NCBI RefSeq assembly: GCF_900496965.1 | Contig: NZ_UFQB01000007.1 | Location: 62,001-126,000, forward strand | Source: Achromobacter agilis | GTDB lineage: Bacteria > Pseudomonadota > Gammaproteobacteria > Burkholderiales > Burkholderiaceae_B | Direction of reading: 5' to 3' | DNA: 64,000 nt | Shown here: positions 52,740 through 62,895 of the stretch, in pieces | Position numbering within the stretch: the stretch's first letter is position 1 | How the letters are laid out: the number at the start of each line of letters is the position of its first letter | Notes under the pieces: generated by a model | The model's input: only the letters and a program-made list of their open reading frames with translations | Told to the model about the DNA's origin: nothing | Databases searched by the model: none | Position numbers and translations under genes: made by a program

Positions 52740-53114
52740 ATGCCTGACAAGACACGCCCTACCCCCTTGTGCGAAGCGCATATCGCCAAGGGCGACTGGA
52801 ATCCGCTCTGGGACCAGCTGCGGGAACTGGACCCGGAGTTCATGGAGGCCTATCTGGCCTTTCGCAGCGTGCCGCAGCGCAATGGCCCGCTCCCGCAGAA
52901 ATACAAGGAGTTGATACTCGTCGCCATCAACGCCGCCACGACCCACCTGTACGGCCCGGGCGTGCGGCGCCACATGCGCAATGCCCTCAAGGCCGGCGCG
53001 ACGCGGGAAGAACTGCTCGAAGCGATCCAGCTCACCACCGTCATGGGCATCCATTCCTGCAACCTGGCCATTCCCATCCTCATGGAAGAAACAGGCGGGC
53101 AGCGCCCGGCCTGA
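52740..53114 (+). CDS. Carboxymuconolactone decarboxylase (AhpD-like) family protein
   Basis: A 124-residue small all-helical protein of the CMD/AhpD superfamily (LPQKYKELILVAINA, then HMRNALKAGATREELLEAIQLT). The usual CxxC redox pair is absent, so it is not an AhpD-type peroxidase reductant. It could act as a decarboxylase or lactonase-type enzyme on the operon's intermediate. CAGGAGCCC precedes the start, 20 nt after the GMC gene. It is the last gene of the operon. Confidence 0.85.
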   Translation: MPDKTRPTPLCEAHIAKGDWNPLWDQLRELDPEFMEAYLAFRSVPQRNGPLPQKYKELILVAINAATTHLYGPGVRRHMRNALKAGATREELLEAIQLTTVMGIHSCNLAIPILMEETGGQRPA

Positions 53115-53149
53115 GCGCACGATAAGGCGCGGGCATGCCCGCCGCCGCC

Positions 53150-53935
53150 TCATCTGCGCAAGGCAGCCGCCAGCCCGCGCACCTCGTCCAGCGCCCCGGC
53201 GACGCCACGCTCCGCCAGCACTTCGGCAAGCCGGGAGCCGACGGCCACCAGGTCCGCGTGCCGGCCGACGAGCCGCGCCGCTTCCGGGGAGCGCACTCCG
53301 AAGCCGGCGGCGACCGGCAGCCGCGTATGCGCGCGCAGCCGGTCCAGGTCCCGGGCGATGCGGCGCTCATCCGGCAGCGCCGCGCCGGTCGTGCCGGCCA
53401 GCATGATGTGATAGACGAACCCGCTGGCATCGGCCAGCAGCTGCGCCAGCCGCGCGTCCTCGGAAGTGGGCGCGGACATGCGGATGAGGTGGACGCCGTG
53501 CGTGCGCGCTTCCCGGCCAATCTCGCCGGCATGCTCGATGGGCAGATCAATGATGATCAGCCCGTCCACCCCCGCTGCCGCGGCGTCCGCCATGAAGGCC
53601 CCGGCGCCGTGCCGCAGTATGGGGTTCAGGTATCCCATCAGCACCAGCGGCGTATCCTTCTCCGACGCCCGGAAGTCGCGCACCAGCGCCAGCGTGCGCT
53701 TCAAGGTCTGGCCACCCGCCAGCGCGCGGGCGTTGGCCCGTTGCAGGATGGGACCGTCGGCGACGGGATCGCTGAACGGCATGCCCAGTTCGATCACGTC
53801 GGCGCCCGCCTCCGGCAGGCCGCGCAGCAGCGCCAGGCAGGAACCGGAATCGGGATCGCCCGCCGCGAAGTAGGTCACCAAACCGCTGCGGCCGGATTGG
53901 CGCAGCGCCGATAGAGTGTGGTCCAGCCGTGTCAT
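53150..53935 (-). CDS. trpA: Tryptophan synthase alpha chain
   Basis: A 261-residue TIM-barrel enzyme that splits indole-3-glycerol phosphate to indole and glyceraldehyde 3-phosphate. The catalytic residues are in canonical positions, Glu49 and Asp60 ([16 protein letters not shown]). The phosphate-site segment that is usually GVTG reads GTTGA, and the loop after it ([11 protein letters not shown]) is atypical. The start overlaps the trpB stop by 4 nt. There is no trpF or other trp gene here; the pair with a TrpI-like regulator resembles the Pseudomonas trpI-trpBA arrangement. Confidence 0.92.
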   Translation of the reverse strand: MTRLDHTLSALRQSGRSGLVTYFAAGDPDSGSCLALLRGLPEAGADVIELGMPFSDPVADGPILQRANARALAGGQTLKRTLALVRDFRASEKDTPLVLMGYLNPILRHGAGAFMADAAAAGVDGLIIIDLPIEHAGEIGREARTHGVHLIRMSAPTSEDARLAQLLADASGFVYHIMLAGTTGAALPDERRIARDLDRLRAHTRLPVAAGFGVRSPEAARLVGRHADLVAVGSRLAEVLAERGVAGALDEVRGLAAALRR

Positions 53936-55143
53936 CGCGCTACCTCGCCGAATTGCATAACCGTATCCAGGTCCTTGTCGCCGCGCCCGCTCAGGCAGAC
54001 GACGAGGATCTCGTCGCGCCCCATCCGCGGCGCGAGTTCGCGGACATACGCGAGCGCATGGGCGCTTTCCAGCGCGGGCAGGATGCCCTCCTTGCGCGTC
54101 AGCCAATGAAAGGCGGACACGGCATCCGCGTCCGTCACGGACACGTAGGCCACGCGCCCGCGGTCGTGCAGCAATGCATGCTCTGGGCCCACGCCCGGAT
54201 AATCGAGCCCAGCCGACACCGAATGCGCGTTCAGGATCTGTCCGTCCTCGTCCTGCAGGTAGTAGCTGCGGCAGCCGTGAAGCACGCCAGCGTGGCCGGC
54301 GGTGATGCTGGCCGCGTGCGCGCCGCTGGCCAGGCCCAAGCCCCCCGCCTCGACGCCGTATAACCGCACGCCTTCCGATTCCAGGAAGGGATAGAAGAAC
54401 CCCATCGCATTGGAGCCTCCGCCCACGCAGGCAACCATGGCGTCCGGCATGCGCCCCGTCTTGGCCGTGATTTGCTGACGCGTCTCCTCGCCGATCACTT
54501 TCTGGAACTCCCGCACAAGCCAGGGATAGGGATGCGGCCCGGCGCCGGTGCCCAGCAGGTAATACGTGTCGGCGGGGTGCGCGATCCAATCCCGCAGGGC
54601 CTCGTTCATCGCATCCTTCAGCGTGGCCGTCCCGCCATGCACGGCGCGCACCTCGGCGCCGAGCATGCGCATCCGGCGCACGTTGACGGCCTGGCGCGCC
54701 ATGTCTTCCGCCCCCATGTACACCACGCACTCCAGGCCATGCAGGGCGCAGACCGTCGCGGTCGCCACGCCATGCTGCCCCGCGCCCGTTTCCGCGACGA
54801 TGCGCCGCTTGCCCATGCGGAGCGCGAGCAGGATCTGTCCCAGGCAGTTGTTGATCTTGTGCGCGCCGGTGTGGTTCAGGTCCTCGCGCTTGAGGTACAC
54901 CTGCGCGCCTCCCAGTTCCCGCGAGATGCCCCGGGCCAGGAACAAGGGGCTGGGACGGCCGACGTAGTCGGCCAGCAGCTCGCGGTAGGCCTGCCAGAAA
55001 TCCTCGTCAGCCAGCGCCGTCCTGAAGCTGCGTTCCAGCTCGTCCAGCGCGGGAATGAGCGTTTCGGGCATATAGCGACCGCCGTAGGAGCCGAATTGGC
55101 CGAGGCTGTCGGGAACGGCCGGATGGATGGAGGAGGATGGCAT
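53932..55143 (-). CDS. trpB: Tryptophan synthase beta chain
   Basis: A 403-residue PLP enzyme that joins indole and serine to form tryptophan. The PLP lysine is Lys96 (HTGAHKINN), the catalytic glutamate Glu118 (AETGAGQHG), and the phosphate-binding loop GGGSNAMG. The C-terminal [15 protein letters not shown] is typical. I chose ATG 55143 because the FGSYGGRY segment then starts at a usual distance; an in-frame ATG at 55179 is possible. Sequence features ([20 protein letters not shown]) look more like Pseudomonas TrpB than the usual Burkholderiales one. Confidence 0.95.
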   Translation of the reverse strand: MPSSSIHPAVPDSLGQFGSYGGRYMPETLIPALDELERSFRTALADEDFWQAYRELLADYVGRPSPLFLARGISRELGGAQVYLKREDLNHTGAHKINNCLGQILLALRMGKRRIVAETGAGQHGVATATVCALHGLECVVYMGAEDMARQAVNVRRMRMLGAEVRAVHGGTATLKDAMNEALRDWIAHPADTYYLLGTGAGPHPYPWLVREFQKVIGEETRQQITAKTGRMPDAMVACVGGGSNAMGFFYPFLESEGVRLYGVEAGGLGLASGAHAASITAGHAGVLHGCRSYYLQDEDGQILNAHSVSAGLDYPGVGPEHALLHDRGRVAYVSVTDADAVSAFHWLTRKEGILPALESAHALAYVRELAPRMGRDEILVVCLSGRGDKDLDTVMQFGEVAR

Positions 55144-55222
55144 GGATCGCTGGTTCCGTGGCAATAATGCGAGACTCATGCTTATGCTATCTTCATGAAA
55201 AACTTATTTAAATCAATTATTT

Positions 55223-55250
55223 GTTTAGCACCAATGTAAGTACAGCTAAC
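55223..55250. promoter_or_regulatory. Candidate TrpI operator in the trpB/trpI gap
   Basis: TTAGC (55225-55229) and GCTAA (55245-55249) face each other across 15 nt in an AT-rich 116-bp divergent region. LysR-type TrpI binds such a region in Pseudomonas to activate trpBA. The repeat is short. Confidence 0.35.
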
Positions 55251-55259
55251 ATCAAGATC

Positions 55260-56132
55260 ATGCGACGCCTCCCTTCCCTCAACGCGCTGCGGTTCTTCGA
55301 CGGCGCGGCCCGCCATTCAAGCTTCACGCTGGCGGCGAAAGAGCTTTGCGTTACCCATAGCGCGGTCAGCCAACAGGTCCGGCAACTGGAAGAATGGCTC
55401 GGTTGTCCGCTCTTCGAGCGCCGCCCGGGCGGCGTCCACGTGACGGCGGCGGGCCTGGACTTGCAACGCGCCACCCAGGAAGCGTTCGACCTGCTCGAAC
55501 GCCGCTGCGATGAACTCAAGCGCAGCTCGCAGCCGGCGGAACTGGCCGTAGGGGCGCCTGCCAGCTTCCTGTCCAACTGGCTCATTCCCCGGCTGGAACG
55601 CTTCGAGGCCCTGCATCCGGATATCCGGATAAGGCTGCAAACGGCGGCAGACCCGGCCCTGCTGAATACCCAGCGGGTCGACGCGCTGATCCTGGCCGGC
55701 CGCGGCTGGCCAGGCGAATGGGCCGTCACCCCGCTCTTCGCGGAAACCATCGGCCCCGTCTGCGCCCCTGCGTGGGCCGATCGCATCCGGCGGCCGGCCG
55801 ACGTCCTGGACGCCCCACTGCTGCACACCACATCCCGGCCCGACGCCTGGCAGGACTGGGCGGCACGCCAGGATCTCCGGCTGGCCACCAGGCAACCCGG
55901 CCGCGAATTCGATCATCTGGGCCATATGCTCGAAGCCGCCGCCGCTGGCCTGGGCATCGCCATTGCCCCGTCGGTGCTGGTCGAAGCCGACCTGCACCGA
56001 GGGCGGCTGGCCGCGCCGCTGGGCTTCGTCGAAAGCGGCGCGGCCTTCAGCCTATGCACGCGCAAGGATCCGGCACGCGCTGATGCCTCGTTGGAACGGC
56101 TGCGCGGCTGGCTGCTGGAGAGCGCGGGCTAG
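55260..56132 (+). CDS. LysR-family regulator, TrpI/GcvA-like
   Basis: A 290-residue LysR-type regulator of the GcvA/TrpI branch. Winged helix: LPSLNALRFFDGAARHSSFT, then CVTHSAVSQQVRQLEEWLG; the effector domain contains GAPASFLSNWLIPRLERFE, close to the TrpI pattern. It is divergent from trpBA with 116 nt between, as trpI is in Pseudomonas, where the protein activates trpBA in response to indoleglycerol phosphate. The ATG at 55260 has a weak ribosome-binding site. Assignment as TrpI rests on position and resemblance. Confidence 0.85.
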   Translation: MRRLPSLNALRFFDGAARHSSFTLAAKELCVTHSAVSQQVRQLEEWLGCPLFERRPGGVHVTAAGLDLQRATQEAFDLLERRCDELKRSSQPAELAVGAPASFLSNWLIPRLERFEALHPDIRIRLQTAADPALLNTQRVDALILAGRGWPGEWAVTPLFAETIGPVCAPAWADRIRRPADVLDAPLLHTTSRPDAWQDWAARQDLRLATRQPGREFDHLGHMLEAAAAGLGIAIAPSVLVEADLHRGRLAAPLGFVESGAAFSLCTRKDPARADASLERLRGWLLESAG

Positions 56133-56249
56133 CGCCGCGCGGGCGGCTATCCGGCCCCATATCCCGTCAACAGTCCGGCGTCCGCCACCGCTATACTTTT
56201 CGACTCATTAATTCCCTGCCGCGCGACGCCTTTTCTGCCGCGCCCTGTT

Positions 56250-58331
56250 ATGCACGTTCTGAAGGCCTTGCTGCGCCCCGTTGGCCGGGCGCTATTCGCT
56301 ACCCTTGCGGTCCTGCTTTCCCATCAAGCATTCGCTTCCCCTCCCACGCTCGCGCAATGCCACGGCATCAAGGATCTGGCGTTCGTTGCCCACCTGGATG
56401 ACGACCTGTTGTTCATGAATCCGGACATCGCCTCCAACATCGAGGCGGGCGGCTGCGTGCGCGTGGTCTACCTGACCGCCAGCGACGCGGGCGAAGGCGA
56501 AAGCTACATGCTGGGCCGCGAGCGCGGCGTGCGCGCCGCTTATGCCTACATGGCGCACGAACCCGACGTCTGGAAAGAAGATGCCGGCACCGCCGGAGGA
56601 CACCATTTCGCGCGCTTCACGCTGCAGGGCAATCCGCGCGTCCAGCTCTGGCACATGCGCCTGAAGGACCCCTGGCTGGGCAAGGGCTGGGGCAGCCTGA
56701 CGCCGCTGAGCCGCACCGAATCGGAACCCGGGCAAAGCGTCGAAACGCTGGGCCCCTACGCCGAGTCCTACACGCGCGAACAACTGATCGGCACCTTGGC
56801 GGACGTGATCCGCCAGTACGCCCCCACCACGGTGCGCCACCTGGACGACACGATCGCGGTGCCCTACACGCAGCTGTGCTGGCGTTGCGCCGGCCATGGC
56901 CATCCGGACCATATCGCCAGCGCGCGGCTGGTGCGCGAAGCCATGGTCCGCGTCCCGGGCAACTACGCCGAGACGGGCTACATCGACTACCCAAGCCAGG
57001 AACGCGCCAGCAACCTCACCGACACGGAGATCGCCAGCAAGTCGGTGATCTTCCAGCACTACGCCTGGAACGACTATCACTATTGCGCCGGGCCCACCGG
57101 CTGCAAGGAGCCCGCCGGGCCGGCCGCCGCCTGGGTACAGCGGGCGTACTACGTGTCGCGCCAGGACATGACGCCGCAGCTGTACCCGGACGGCCGCGGC
57201 GGCCTCGTGGTGTTCGCCGCCGGAGAAACCAATGCCGCCGTCAACCGCTGGGATTCCGGCCAGCGCCGCTGGCGGAGCCTGGGAGGTCGCACCAGCGGGC
57301 CGCTGGTCTCGTTCACCCACGCCGACGGCACCGCCGGCCTGATGGCGCGCGATCCGCTGGGCGGCGTGTGGGCGAACAAGCAGCGCCACGATGGCACCTG
57401 GCAAGGCTGGCAAGCGCTGGGCGGCGTGCGGGTGACGCAGATCCCGGCCGTGGCCCCGCGCGGGGAAGCCGCCGCCGTGGCGCTGGGCTACGACGACCGG
57501 CTTCACTGGATCGCGCCTTCCGGCATCGACGGCGGCTGGAGCACCTGGCAGGACCTGCCTCTGCTCGAAGGCGCCACCGGCGGCCCTGCCGCGGCGCGTG
57601 GCTCCGATGGGCGCTACGTCGTTTTCGCGGTCACGTCCAAGGGCGAACTCTTCTATACGCGCCAATTGCCGGCCGCCAAAGGCCATCGTCCCGAATGGCA
57701 AGGATGGCGCCCCGTGCCGGCGCCGACTGCCGCGGGCGGCCTGGCCGCGATCCGCGACCATGAAAACCGCATCGAGCTCTATTTCCGTCAGCGCGCCAAC
57801 AATCATCTGACCCGGCTGCTGGAGACCGGCGACACTACCGATCTCGACATGGATTGGAGCGCCCCCGCCGACCTCGGCGTGCCCTACATCGGACGCCCGG
57901 CCATCGGCGCGGACGCCCAGGGCAACGTCGTGCTCGCCATCCTGGAGCGTGCGGGCGGCCAGCTCTGGCTCGTCGAACACGGCAAGCCGGCGAAGCTGGA
58001 CGCGGAGGCCGCTTCGCCGCCCGCGCTCAACATCATCGACGGCACGCTGTACGTTGTCGCGCGCACCACGGGCGGACAGCAACGCTACCAAGTGCTCTCG
58101 CGCCATAGCGGCGCCTGGGCTGCAAGCCTGACTCTGGACGGCGTGCCGTCCAGCGGCGGCAGCGCGTTCGCGGCCGTGGCCGCGCGCCCCTCGGATCTGC
58201 CCAACCTGGGCGCCAATGACGCCAACCACGCGGCGGTAGTGCGCCCCGCCGTTGGCACCCCCGGCTCGCTGACCGTGGAACGCATGCCGACGCAAGCCTC
58301 GCGTACGGCCGCCCCGACCTCGGTACAGTGA
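56250..58331 (+). CDS. Secreted PIG-L deacetylase fused to a probable beta-propeller
   Basis: A 693-residue exported protein with a signal peptide ending near HQAFA (29). The N-terminal third is a PIG-L/LmbE zinc deacetylase: the metal motif is AHLDDD at 47-52 (usually AHPDDE) and the second metal site is HGHPDH at 216-221. Residues from about 300 form repeated units with W-x-x-W/L and G-x-x-x-A-VNRW patterns, like tachylectin/PLL-type beta-propellers. Such propellers bind sugars. A polysaccharide or glycan N-deacetylase with a carbohydrate-binding domain is inferred. It is transcribed alone; a TATACT at 56192-56197 may be its -10 element. Confidence 0.85.
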   Translation: MHVLKALLRPVGRALFATLAVLLSHQAFASPPTLAQCHGIKDLAFVAHLDDDLLFMNPDIASNIEAGGCVRVVYLTASDAGEGESYMLGRERGVRAAYAYMAHEPDVWKEDAGTAGGHHFARFTLQGNPRVQLWHMRLKDPWLGKGWGSLTPLSRTESEPGQSVETLGPYAESYTREQLIGTLADVIRQYAPTTVRHLDDTIAVPYTQLCWRCAGHGHPDHIASARLVREAMVRVPGNYAETGYIDYPSQERASNLTDTEIASKSVIFQHYAWNDYHYCAGPTGCKEPAGPAAAWVQRAYYVSRQDMTPQLYPDGRGGLVVFAAGETNAAVNRWDSGQRRWRSLGGRTSGPLVSFTHADGTAGLMARDPLGGVWANKQRHDGTWQGWQALGGVRVTQIPAVAPRGEAAAVALGYDDRLHWIAPSGIDGGWSTWQDLPLLEGATGGPAAARGSDGRYVVFAVTSKGELFYTRQLPAAKGHRPEWQGWRPVPAPTAAGGLAAIRDHENRIELYFRQRANNHLTRLLETGDTTDLDMDWSAPADLGVPYIGRPAIGADAQGNVVLAILERAGGQLWLVEHGKPAKLDAEAASPPALNIIDGTLYVVARTTGGQQRYQVLSRHSGAWAASLTLDGVPSSGGSAFAAVAARPSDLPNLGANDANHAAVVRPAVGTPGSLTVERMPTQASRTAAPTSVQ

Positions 58332-58337
58332 CATGAA

Positions 58338-58365
58338 GGCGCGGGCCGCAGGCACGGCCCGCGCC
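58338..58365. terminator. Hairpin between convergent genes
   Basis: GGCGCGGGCC and GGCCCGCGCC form a perfect 10-bp stem with an 8-nt loop, 7 nt after the PIG-L stop and before the convergent permease gene. No T-run. Probable bidirectional terminator. Confidence 0.5.
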
Positions 58366-58375
58366 CGCTCGCCCC

Positions 58376-58966
58376 CTAGGCCAGGCCCTTCGGCTTCAGG
58401 CTGGAACGCGCACCGGAGAGCGCTGCCGCCTGGCGCCTTCCCCCTGGCCCGCGGCCCGCAACGCGGCGCCGCCGCGCCGTCTTCATGGCTTCGCGTCCGC
58501 CCCCTTCCGGCGCCCGCCCTTTCCGCTCGTCCGCCAGCCGCCTGCGCTTGTCCCTCGCCATGCGCTTGGCATGCGCGGTCAATGCCGCCGCAAGAGCGAC
58601 CAGCCGGTCGTCATCCAGGCGCTCGGCGTCGACCAGATCCTCGTCCGCGTCCTTCAGCGCGATAAGCAGATCGTCGATCTTCAGATGCAGCGCCCGATCG
58701 TTCTTGTTCTGGCTCTGCTGGATGAGGAACACCATGAGAAAGGTCACGATGGTCGTGCCGGTGTTTATCACCAGTTGCCAGCTCTCGGAGTATCCGGAAA
58801 CCGGACCGGTCAGGGCCCATGCCGCCACCACGCCGACCGCAAGGCCAAACGCGATCGAGGACCCCGCCCACGCCGTGACCGCCGCGGCGAAGTGATCGAA
58901 ATAAGTCGCGACGGATTTGCTCGGCGATCGCGGCGAACCATTTCTTGGGGCACGGGACGCGTCCAT
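58376..58966 (-). CDS. Low-affinity iron permease family protein
   Basis: A 196-residue inner-membrane protein of the low-affinity iron permease family (PF04120). Two hydrophobic segments are clear (SIAFGLAVGVVAAWALTG and TIVTFLMVFLIQQS), followed directly by the family signature QNKNDRALHLKIDDLL. The C-terminus is long and strongly basic. Despite the name, transport has been shown mainly for the yeast member. CGGAGGAAAC precedes the ATG at 58966. It is divergent from the ABC operon at 59118. Confidence 0.85.
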   Translation of the reverse strand: MDASRAPRNGSPRSPSKSVATYFDHFAAAVTAWAGSSIAFGLAVGVVAAWALTGPVSGYSESWQLVINTGTTIVTFLMVFLIQQSQNKNDRALHLKIDDLLIALKDADEDLVDAERLDDDRLVALAAALTAHAKRMARDKRRRLADERKGRAPEGGGREAMKTARRRRVAGRGPGGRRQAAALSGARSSLKPKGLA

Positions 58967-58985
58967 GTTTCCTCCGGGATGTAAC

Positions 58986-59016
58986 GGCACGGATCGCTTG
59001 CAGCAAGCGCCGTGCC
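58986..59016. promoter_or_regulatory. Large imperfect hairpin in divergent region
   Basis: GGCACGG and CGCTTG pair with CAAGCG and CCGTGCC, with a two-base AT bulge and a 3-nt loop: a 13-bp stem. It lies 20-50 nt before the permease start on the minus strand. It could be an operator or leader structure. Confidence 0.35.
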
Positions 59017-59023
59017 CGCGCGC

Positions 59024-59039
59024 ATCGGCCGCGGCCGAT
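59024..59039. promoter_or_regulatory. Perfect 16-bp palindrome in divergent region
   Basis: ATCGGCCGCGGCCGAT is fully palindromic and lies midway between the divergent permease and ABC operon genes. Possible binding site of an unknown regulator. Confidence 0.35.
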
Positions 59040-59055
59040 TGCGAGCTCCGGTTCA

Positions 59056-59068
59056 GGTTAACGTAACC
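59056..59068. promoter_or_regulatory. GGTTA-ACG-TAACC inverted repeat
   Basis: A 13-bp inverted repeat, 49-62 nt before the ABC binding-protein start. AT content is higher than in its surroundings. Possible operator. Confidence 0.35.
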
Positions 59069-59117
59069 AAGCGAGTCCGAGAATGGAACCCATAAGGTCC
59101 ATAAAGGAGACATCATC

Positions 59118-60326
59118 ATGTCTCGGAGACTATTGCATGCGCTGCCCGCGCTGGCCCTCGTCCTCTCCGCAGGCGCGGTCGCAGCCCCCGAAGCGCCGGA
59201 CATCGTGCTCGGCGCCTCCATCCAACTCACCGGCCCCGTCGCCAACACCGGACGCTACTATCGCGACGCCTACCAGATCGCGGTGGATCAGATAAACGCC
59301 GCGGGCGGCGTGAAGATCGGCGGAGCGGCACACAAGCTGGCGCTCAAGATCTACGACAACCAATCGGACGTGAACCTGAGCGTGCGCCAGTACACGCAGC
59401 TCGTCACCCAGGACAAGGTCAATCTGCTGCTAGGCCCCTTCGCCAGCAACTTCGCGCTGGCCGATTCCGCCGTATCGGAAAAGTACAAGGTGCCCATGGT
59501 CCAGGGCGGCGGCGCGTCGGACCAGATCTTTTCGCGCAAGTTCAAGTACATATTCGGCACCTTGGCGCCCGCCAGCAATTACTTCGGCAGCACGGTCGAA
59601 ATGCTCAAGGCGCTCAAGCCGGTGCCGGCCAGCGTTGCGCTGCTGTACGCGGACGATTCGTTCGACGTATCGGTTGCCCAGGGCACACGCCCCATGCTGA
59701 AAGCGGCCGGGCTGCATGTCGCGATGGACGAACGCTACAGCACCAACGCAACGGACTTCAACTCGCTGCTGTCGCAGATAAAAAGCAAGAAGGTGGACGC
59801 GGTCCTGGTGGCCGGACACGAGACGGAGATCCTGAATTTCGTGCGCCAAGCCAAGAGCCTCGCCGTCGCGCCCAAGATGTATTCGTTCACGGTCGGCGTG
59901 CCCTCGGAGGATTTCCGCAAGGCGCTTGGCGCCGATGCGGACTATGCCTTCGGCATGACCGCCTGGCTGCCGTCGGCAGCGCTGAAAGACCGCTGGTTCG
60001 GCGACGCCGAACAGTTTGCGCGGGCCTACAAGGCGAAGTACGGCTATGACCCGGACTACCACGCGGCCTCCGGCGTGGCCGACGTCGAAGCTCTGGCGCA
60101 GGCCATGGAGAGCGCCGGCAGCATGGATCCGCAGAAGGTGCGCGATGCCCTGGCCAAGACCCGCTTCGACAGCCTGTACGGCCCCATCGCCTTCAACGCC
60201 CATGGGCAGATCGACCTGCCGCAGGTGGTGATCCAGGTGCAGGGCGACAAGCTGGCGGAGGTCTACGGCGCCAAGGGCTTCATCACGCAGCCCAAATATC
60301 CGATGCCGGCCTGGAACGCGCGATAG
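59118..60326 (+). CDS. Branched-chain-amino-acid-type ABC transporter, binding protein
   Basis: A 402-residue periplasmic type I binding protein of the Leu/Ile/Val family. The signal peptide ends near SAGAVA. The N-terminal [16 protein letters not shown] and the [11 protein letters not shown] segment are typical, as is [22 protein letters not shown]. The family also carries amides, urea and aromatic acids, so the ligand is uncertain. AAAGGAGACATCATC precedes the start. It heads a five-gene operon that encodes a whole transporter. Confidence 0.92.
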   Translation: MSRRLLHALPALALVLSAGAVAAPEAPDIVLGASIQLTGPVANTGRYYRDAYQIAVDQINAAGGVKIGGAAHKLALKIYDNQSDVNLSVRQYTQLVTQDKVNLLLGPFASNFALADSAVSEKYKVPMVQGGGASDQIFSRKFKYIFGTLAPASNYFGSTVEMLKALKPVPASVALLYADDSFDVSVAQGTRPMLKAAGLHVAMDERYSTNATDFNSLLSQIKSKKVDAVLVAGHETEILNFVRQAKSLAVAPKMYSFTVGVPSEDFRKALGADADYAFGMTAWLPSAALKDRWFGDAEQFARAYKAKYGYDPDYHAASGVADVEALAQAMESAGSMDPQKVRDALAKTRFDSLYGPIAFNAHGQIDLPQVVIQVQGDKLAEVYGAKGFITQPKYPMPAWNAR

Positions 60327-60356
60327 GCGGCCCGCAAGAGGCCCAGGGATCATGCG

Positions 60357-61220
60357 ATGGACCTGCTCGCGCAAATCCTCGTCAACGGCATACTGCTCGG
60401 CGGACTGTATGCCGTGATGGCCCAGGGCCTGGCGCTGGTCTGGGGCGTGCTGAACATCGTCAACCTCGCTCACGGCGCGTTCATCATGCTGGGCGCGTAC
60501 GCGTCCTGGTATCTGTACACGGACCTGGGCGTGGATCCCTTTCTGGGGCTGCCGCTGACGGCCGCCGCCCTGTTCGCGCTGGGCTACGCCCTGCAGCGCG
60601 GGCTGTTGAACCTGATCGTGCGCGCGCCCATGTTCAATACGCTGCTCATCACCTTCGGCCTGGAGGTCGTGCTGACCTACCTGGCGCAGCTGGTGTTCTC
60701 GGCCGACTTCCGCACCATCAATCCTCCCTACGCGGGCGACAGCTATACGCTTGGCGCCGTAACGCTGCCCATGGCGCGGCTGGCGGCGTTCGGCGTGGCG
60801 CTGGCGCTCACGCTGGGCATGTGGCTGTTCCTGCTGCACAGCCGCCTGGGCCGCGCCATCCGCGCCACCGCGCAGAACCTGGTGGCGGCGCGCCTCTATG
60901 GGGTAGAGCCGCGCCATCTCTATGCCGTCACGTTCGGACTGGGCCTGGCGCTGGCCGGCGCGGCCGGCGGACTGTACGGGACCGTCTCGCAGATCAATCC
61001 CTACATCGGGGCGACGCTGACCGCGAAGTGCTTCGCCATTTCCATCATCGGCGGGCTGGACAATCCGCTGGGCGTCATGGTGGGCGGGCTGTTCCTGGGC
61101 ATCATCGAATCGCTGACCACGCTGTACGTGGGGCCGACGTTCGCCGACGTCGCCAGTTTCGGCATCCTGGTGCTGGTGCTGTTCCTGCGGCCCAGCGGCC
61201 TGCTGGGCAGAGCGGCATGA
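60357..61220 (+). CDS. ABC transporter permease, LivH-like
   Basis: A 287-residue inner-membrane permease with eight or so helices. The family segments GGLYAVMAQGLALVWGVLNIVNLAHG near the N-terminus (too long to quote in full here beyond its parts GGLYAVMAQG and NIVNLAHG) and AISIIGGLDNPLGVMVGG near residue 225 are clear. It forms a heterodimer with the LivM-like protein. Start ATG 60357 lies 30 nt after the binding-protein gene; its stop overlaps the next gene by 4 nt. Confidence 0.92.
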   Translation: MDLLAQILVNGILLGGLYAVMAQGLALVWGVLNIVNLAHGAFIMLGAYASWYLYTDLGVDPFLGLPLTAAALFALGYALQRGLLNLIVRAPMFNTLLITFGLEVVLTYLAQLVFSADFRTINPPYAGDSYTLGAVTLPMARLAAFGVALALTLGMWLFLLHSRLGRAIRATAQNLVAARLYGVEPRHLYAVTFGLGLALAGAAGGLYGTVSQINPYIGATLTAKCFAISIIGGLDNPLGVMVGGLFLGIIESLTTLYVGPTFADVASFGILVLVLFLRPSGLLGRAA

Positions 61221-62160
61221 AAACCTGGCGCGCGATCCTGGCGCTGGCGGCGGTGGCCGCCCTGGCCGGCGTGCCCTGGTACGGCTCGGACGTACTGGTG
61301 CAGTTCGGCATCAACACCCTGTTGCTGGCCGTGCTCGCGCAGGGATGGAACATCATTGGCGGGTACACCGGCTACGCGTCCTTCGGCAATTCGGTGTTCT
61401 ATGGCTTGGGCAGCTACGGCGTGGCGATCGCCATGGTGCAGTGGGAGCTGCCCTTCGCGGCCGGCCTGGCGTTCGGCGTCGTGCTGGCCGTGGCCTTCGC
61501 CCTGCTGCTGGGCATGCCGGTGCTGCGGCTGCGCGGCCATTACTTCGCCATCGCCACCCTGGCGCTGGCCCAGGTCATGACGGCCATCGTTTCGAACATC
61601 GAGCTGGCCGGCCAGAACATCGGCCTGGTGCTACCGCCGCTCAACAACGATCCGCTGTTCTATGAGCTGTCGCTCGGCCTGCTGGTACTGGCGACGCTGA
61701 CCGTCGCCTGGCTGACGCGCAGCAAGTTCGGCTTCGGCCTGATCGCGATCCGGGAGAACGAAGAAGGCGCGGCCGTCATGGGCGTGAACACCACCTTGTA
61801 CAAGGTGGCGGCGTTCGCGCTGTCGGGGGTGTTCAGCGCGCTGGCGGGCGGCATCCATGCCTACTGGATCACCTTCCTGGACCCGGAAAGCGCCTTCGAC
61901 ATCGGGCTGAACGTCAAGATGATCATCATGGCCGTATTCGGCGGCGCGGGCACCGTACTCGGCCCCGTCGTGGGCGCCTTTTCCCTGTCGGCGATATCCG
62001 AGCTGCTGTCCAGCGAGGTCACCAGCGCCGCGGGCCTGTTCTTCGGCGCCGTCATTGTCGCGGCGGTGGTGCTGATGCCGCGCGGGCTGACCGACCTGCT
62101 GCGCCGCTACAGAAAATCGGGATGGCGCTATTTCATCGAAAACATCCGGGCCCACAAGCT

Positions 62161-62164
<4 letters not shown>
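61217..62164 (+). CDS. ABC transporter permease, LivM-like
   Basis: A 315-residue inner-membrane permease. GWNIIGGYTGYASFGNSVF, LRLRGHYFAIATLALAQ and AVFGGAGTVLGPVVGA are family hallmarks. It pairs with the LivH-like subunit. The start overlaps the LivH stop (ATGA) and its stop overlaps the ATPase gene, so the chain is translationally coupled. Confidence 0.92.

Positions 62165-62891
<727 letters not shown>

Positions 62892-62895
<4 letters not shown>

Noticed and set aside
53129-53142. GCGGGC-AT-GCCCGC palindrome as terminator between the CMD gene and trpA
   Set aside because: The stem is only six pairs with no usable loop or T-run, so it was not listed as a feature.
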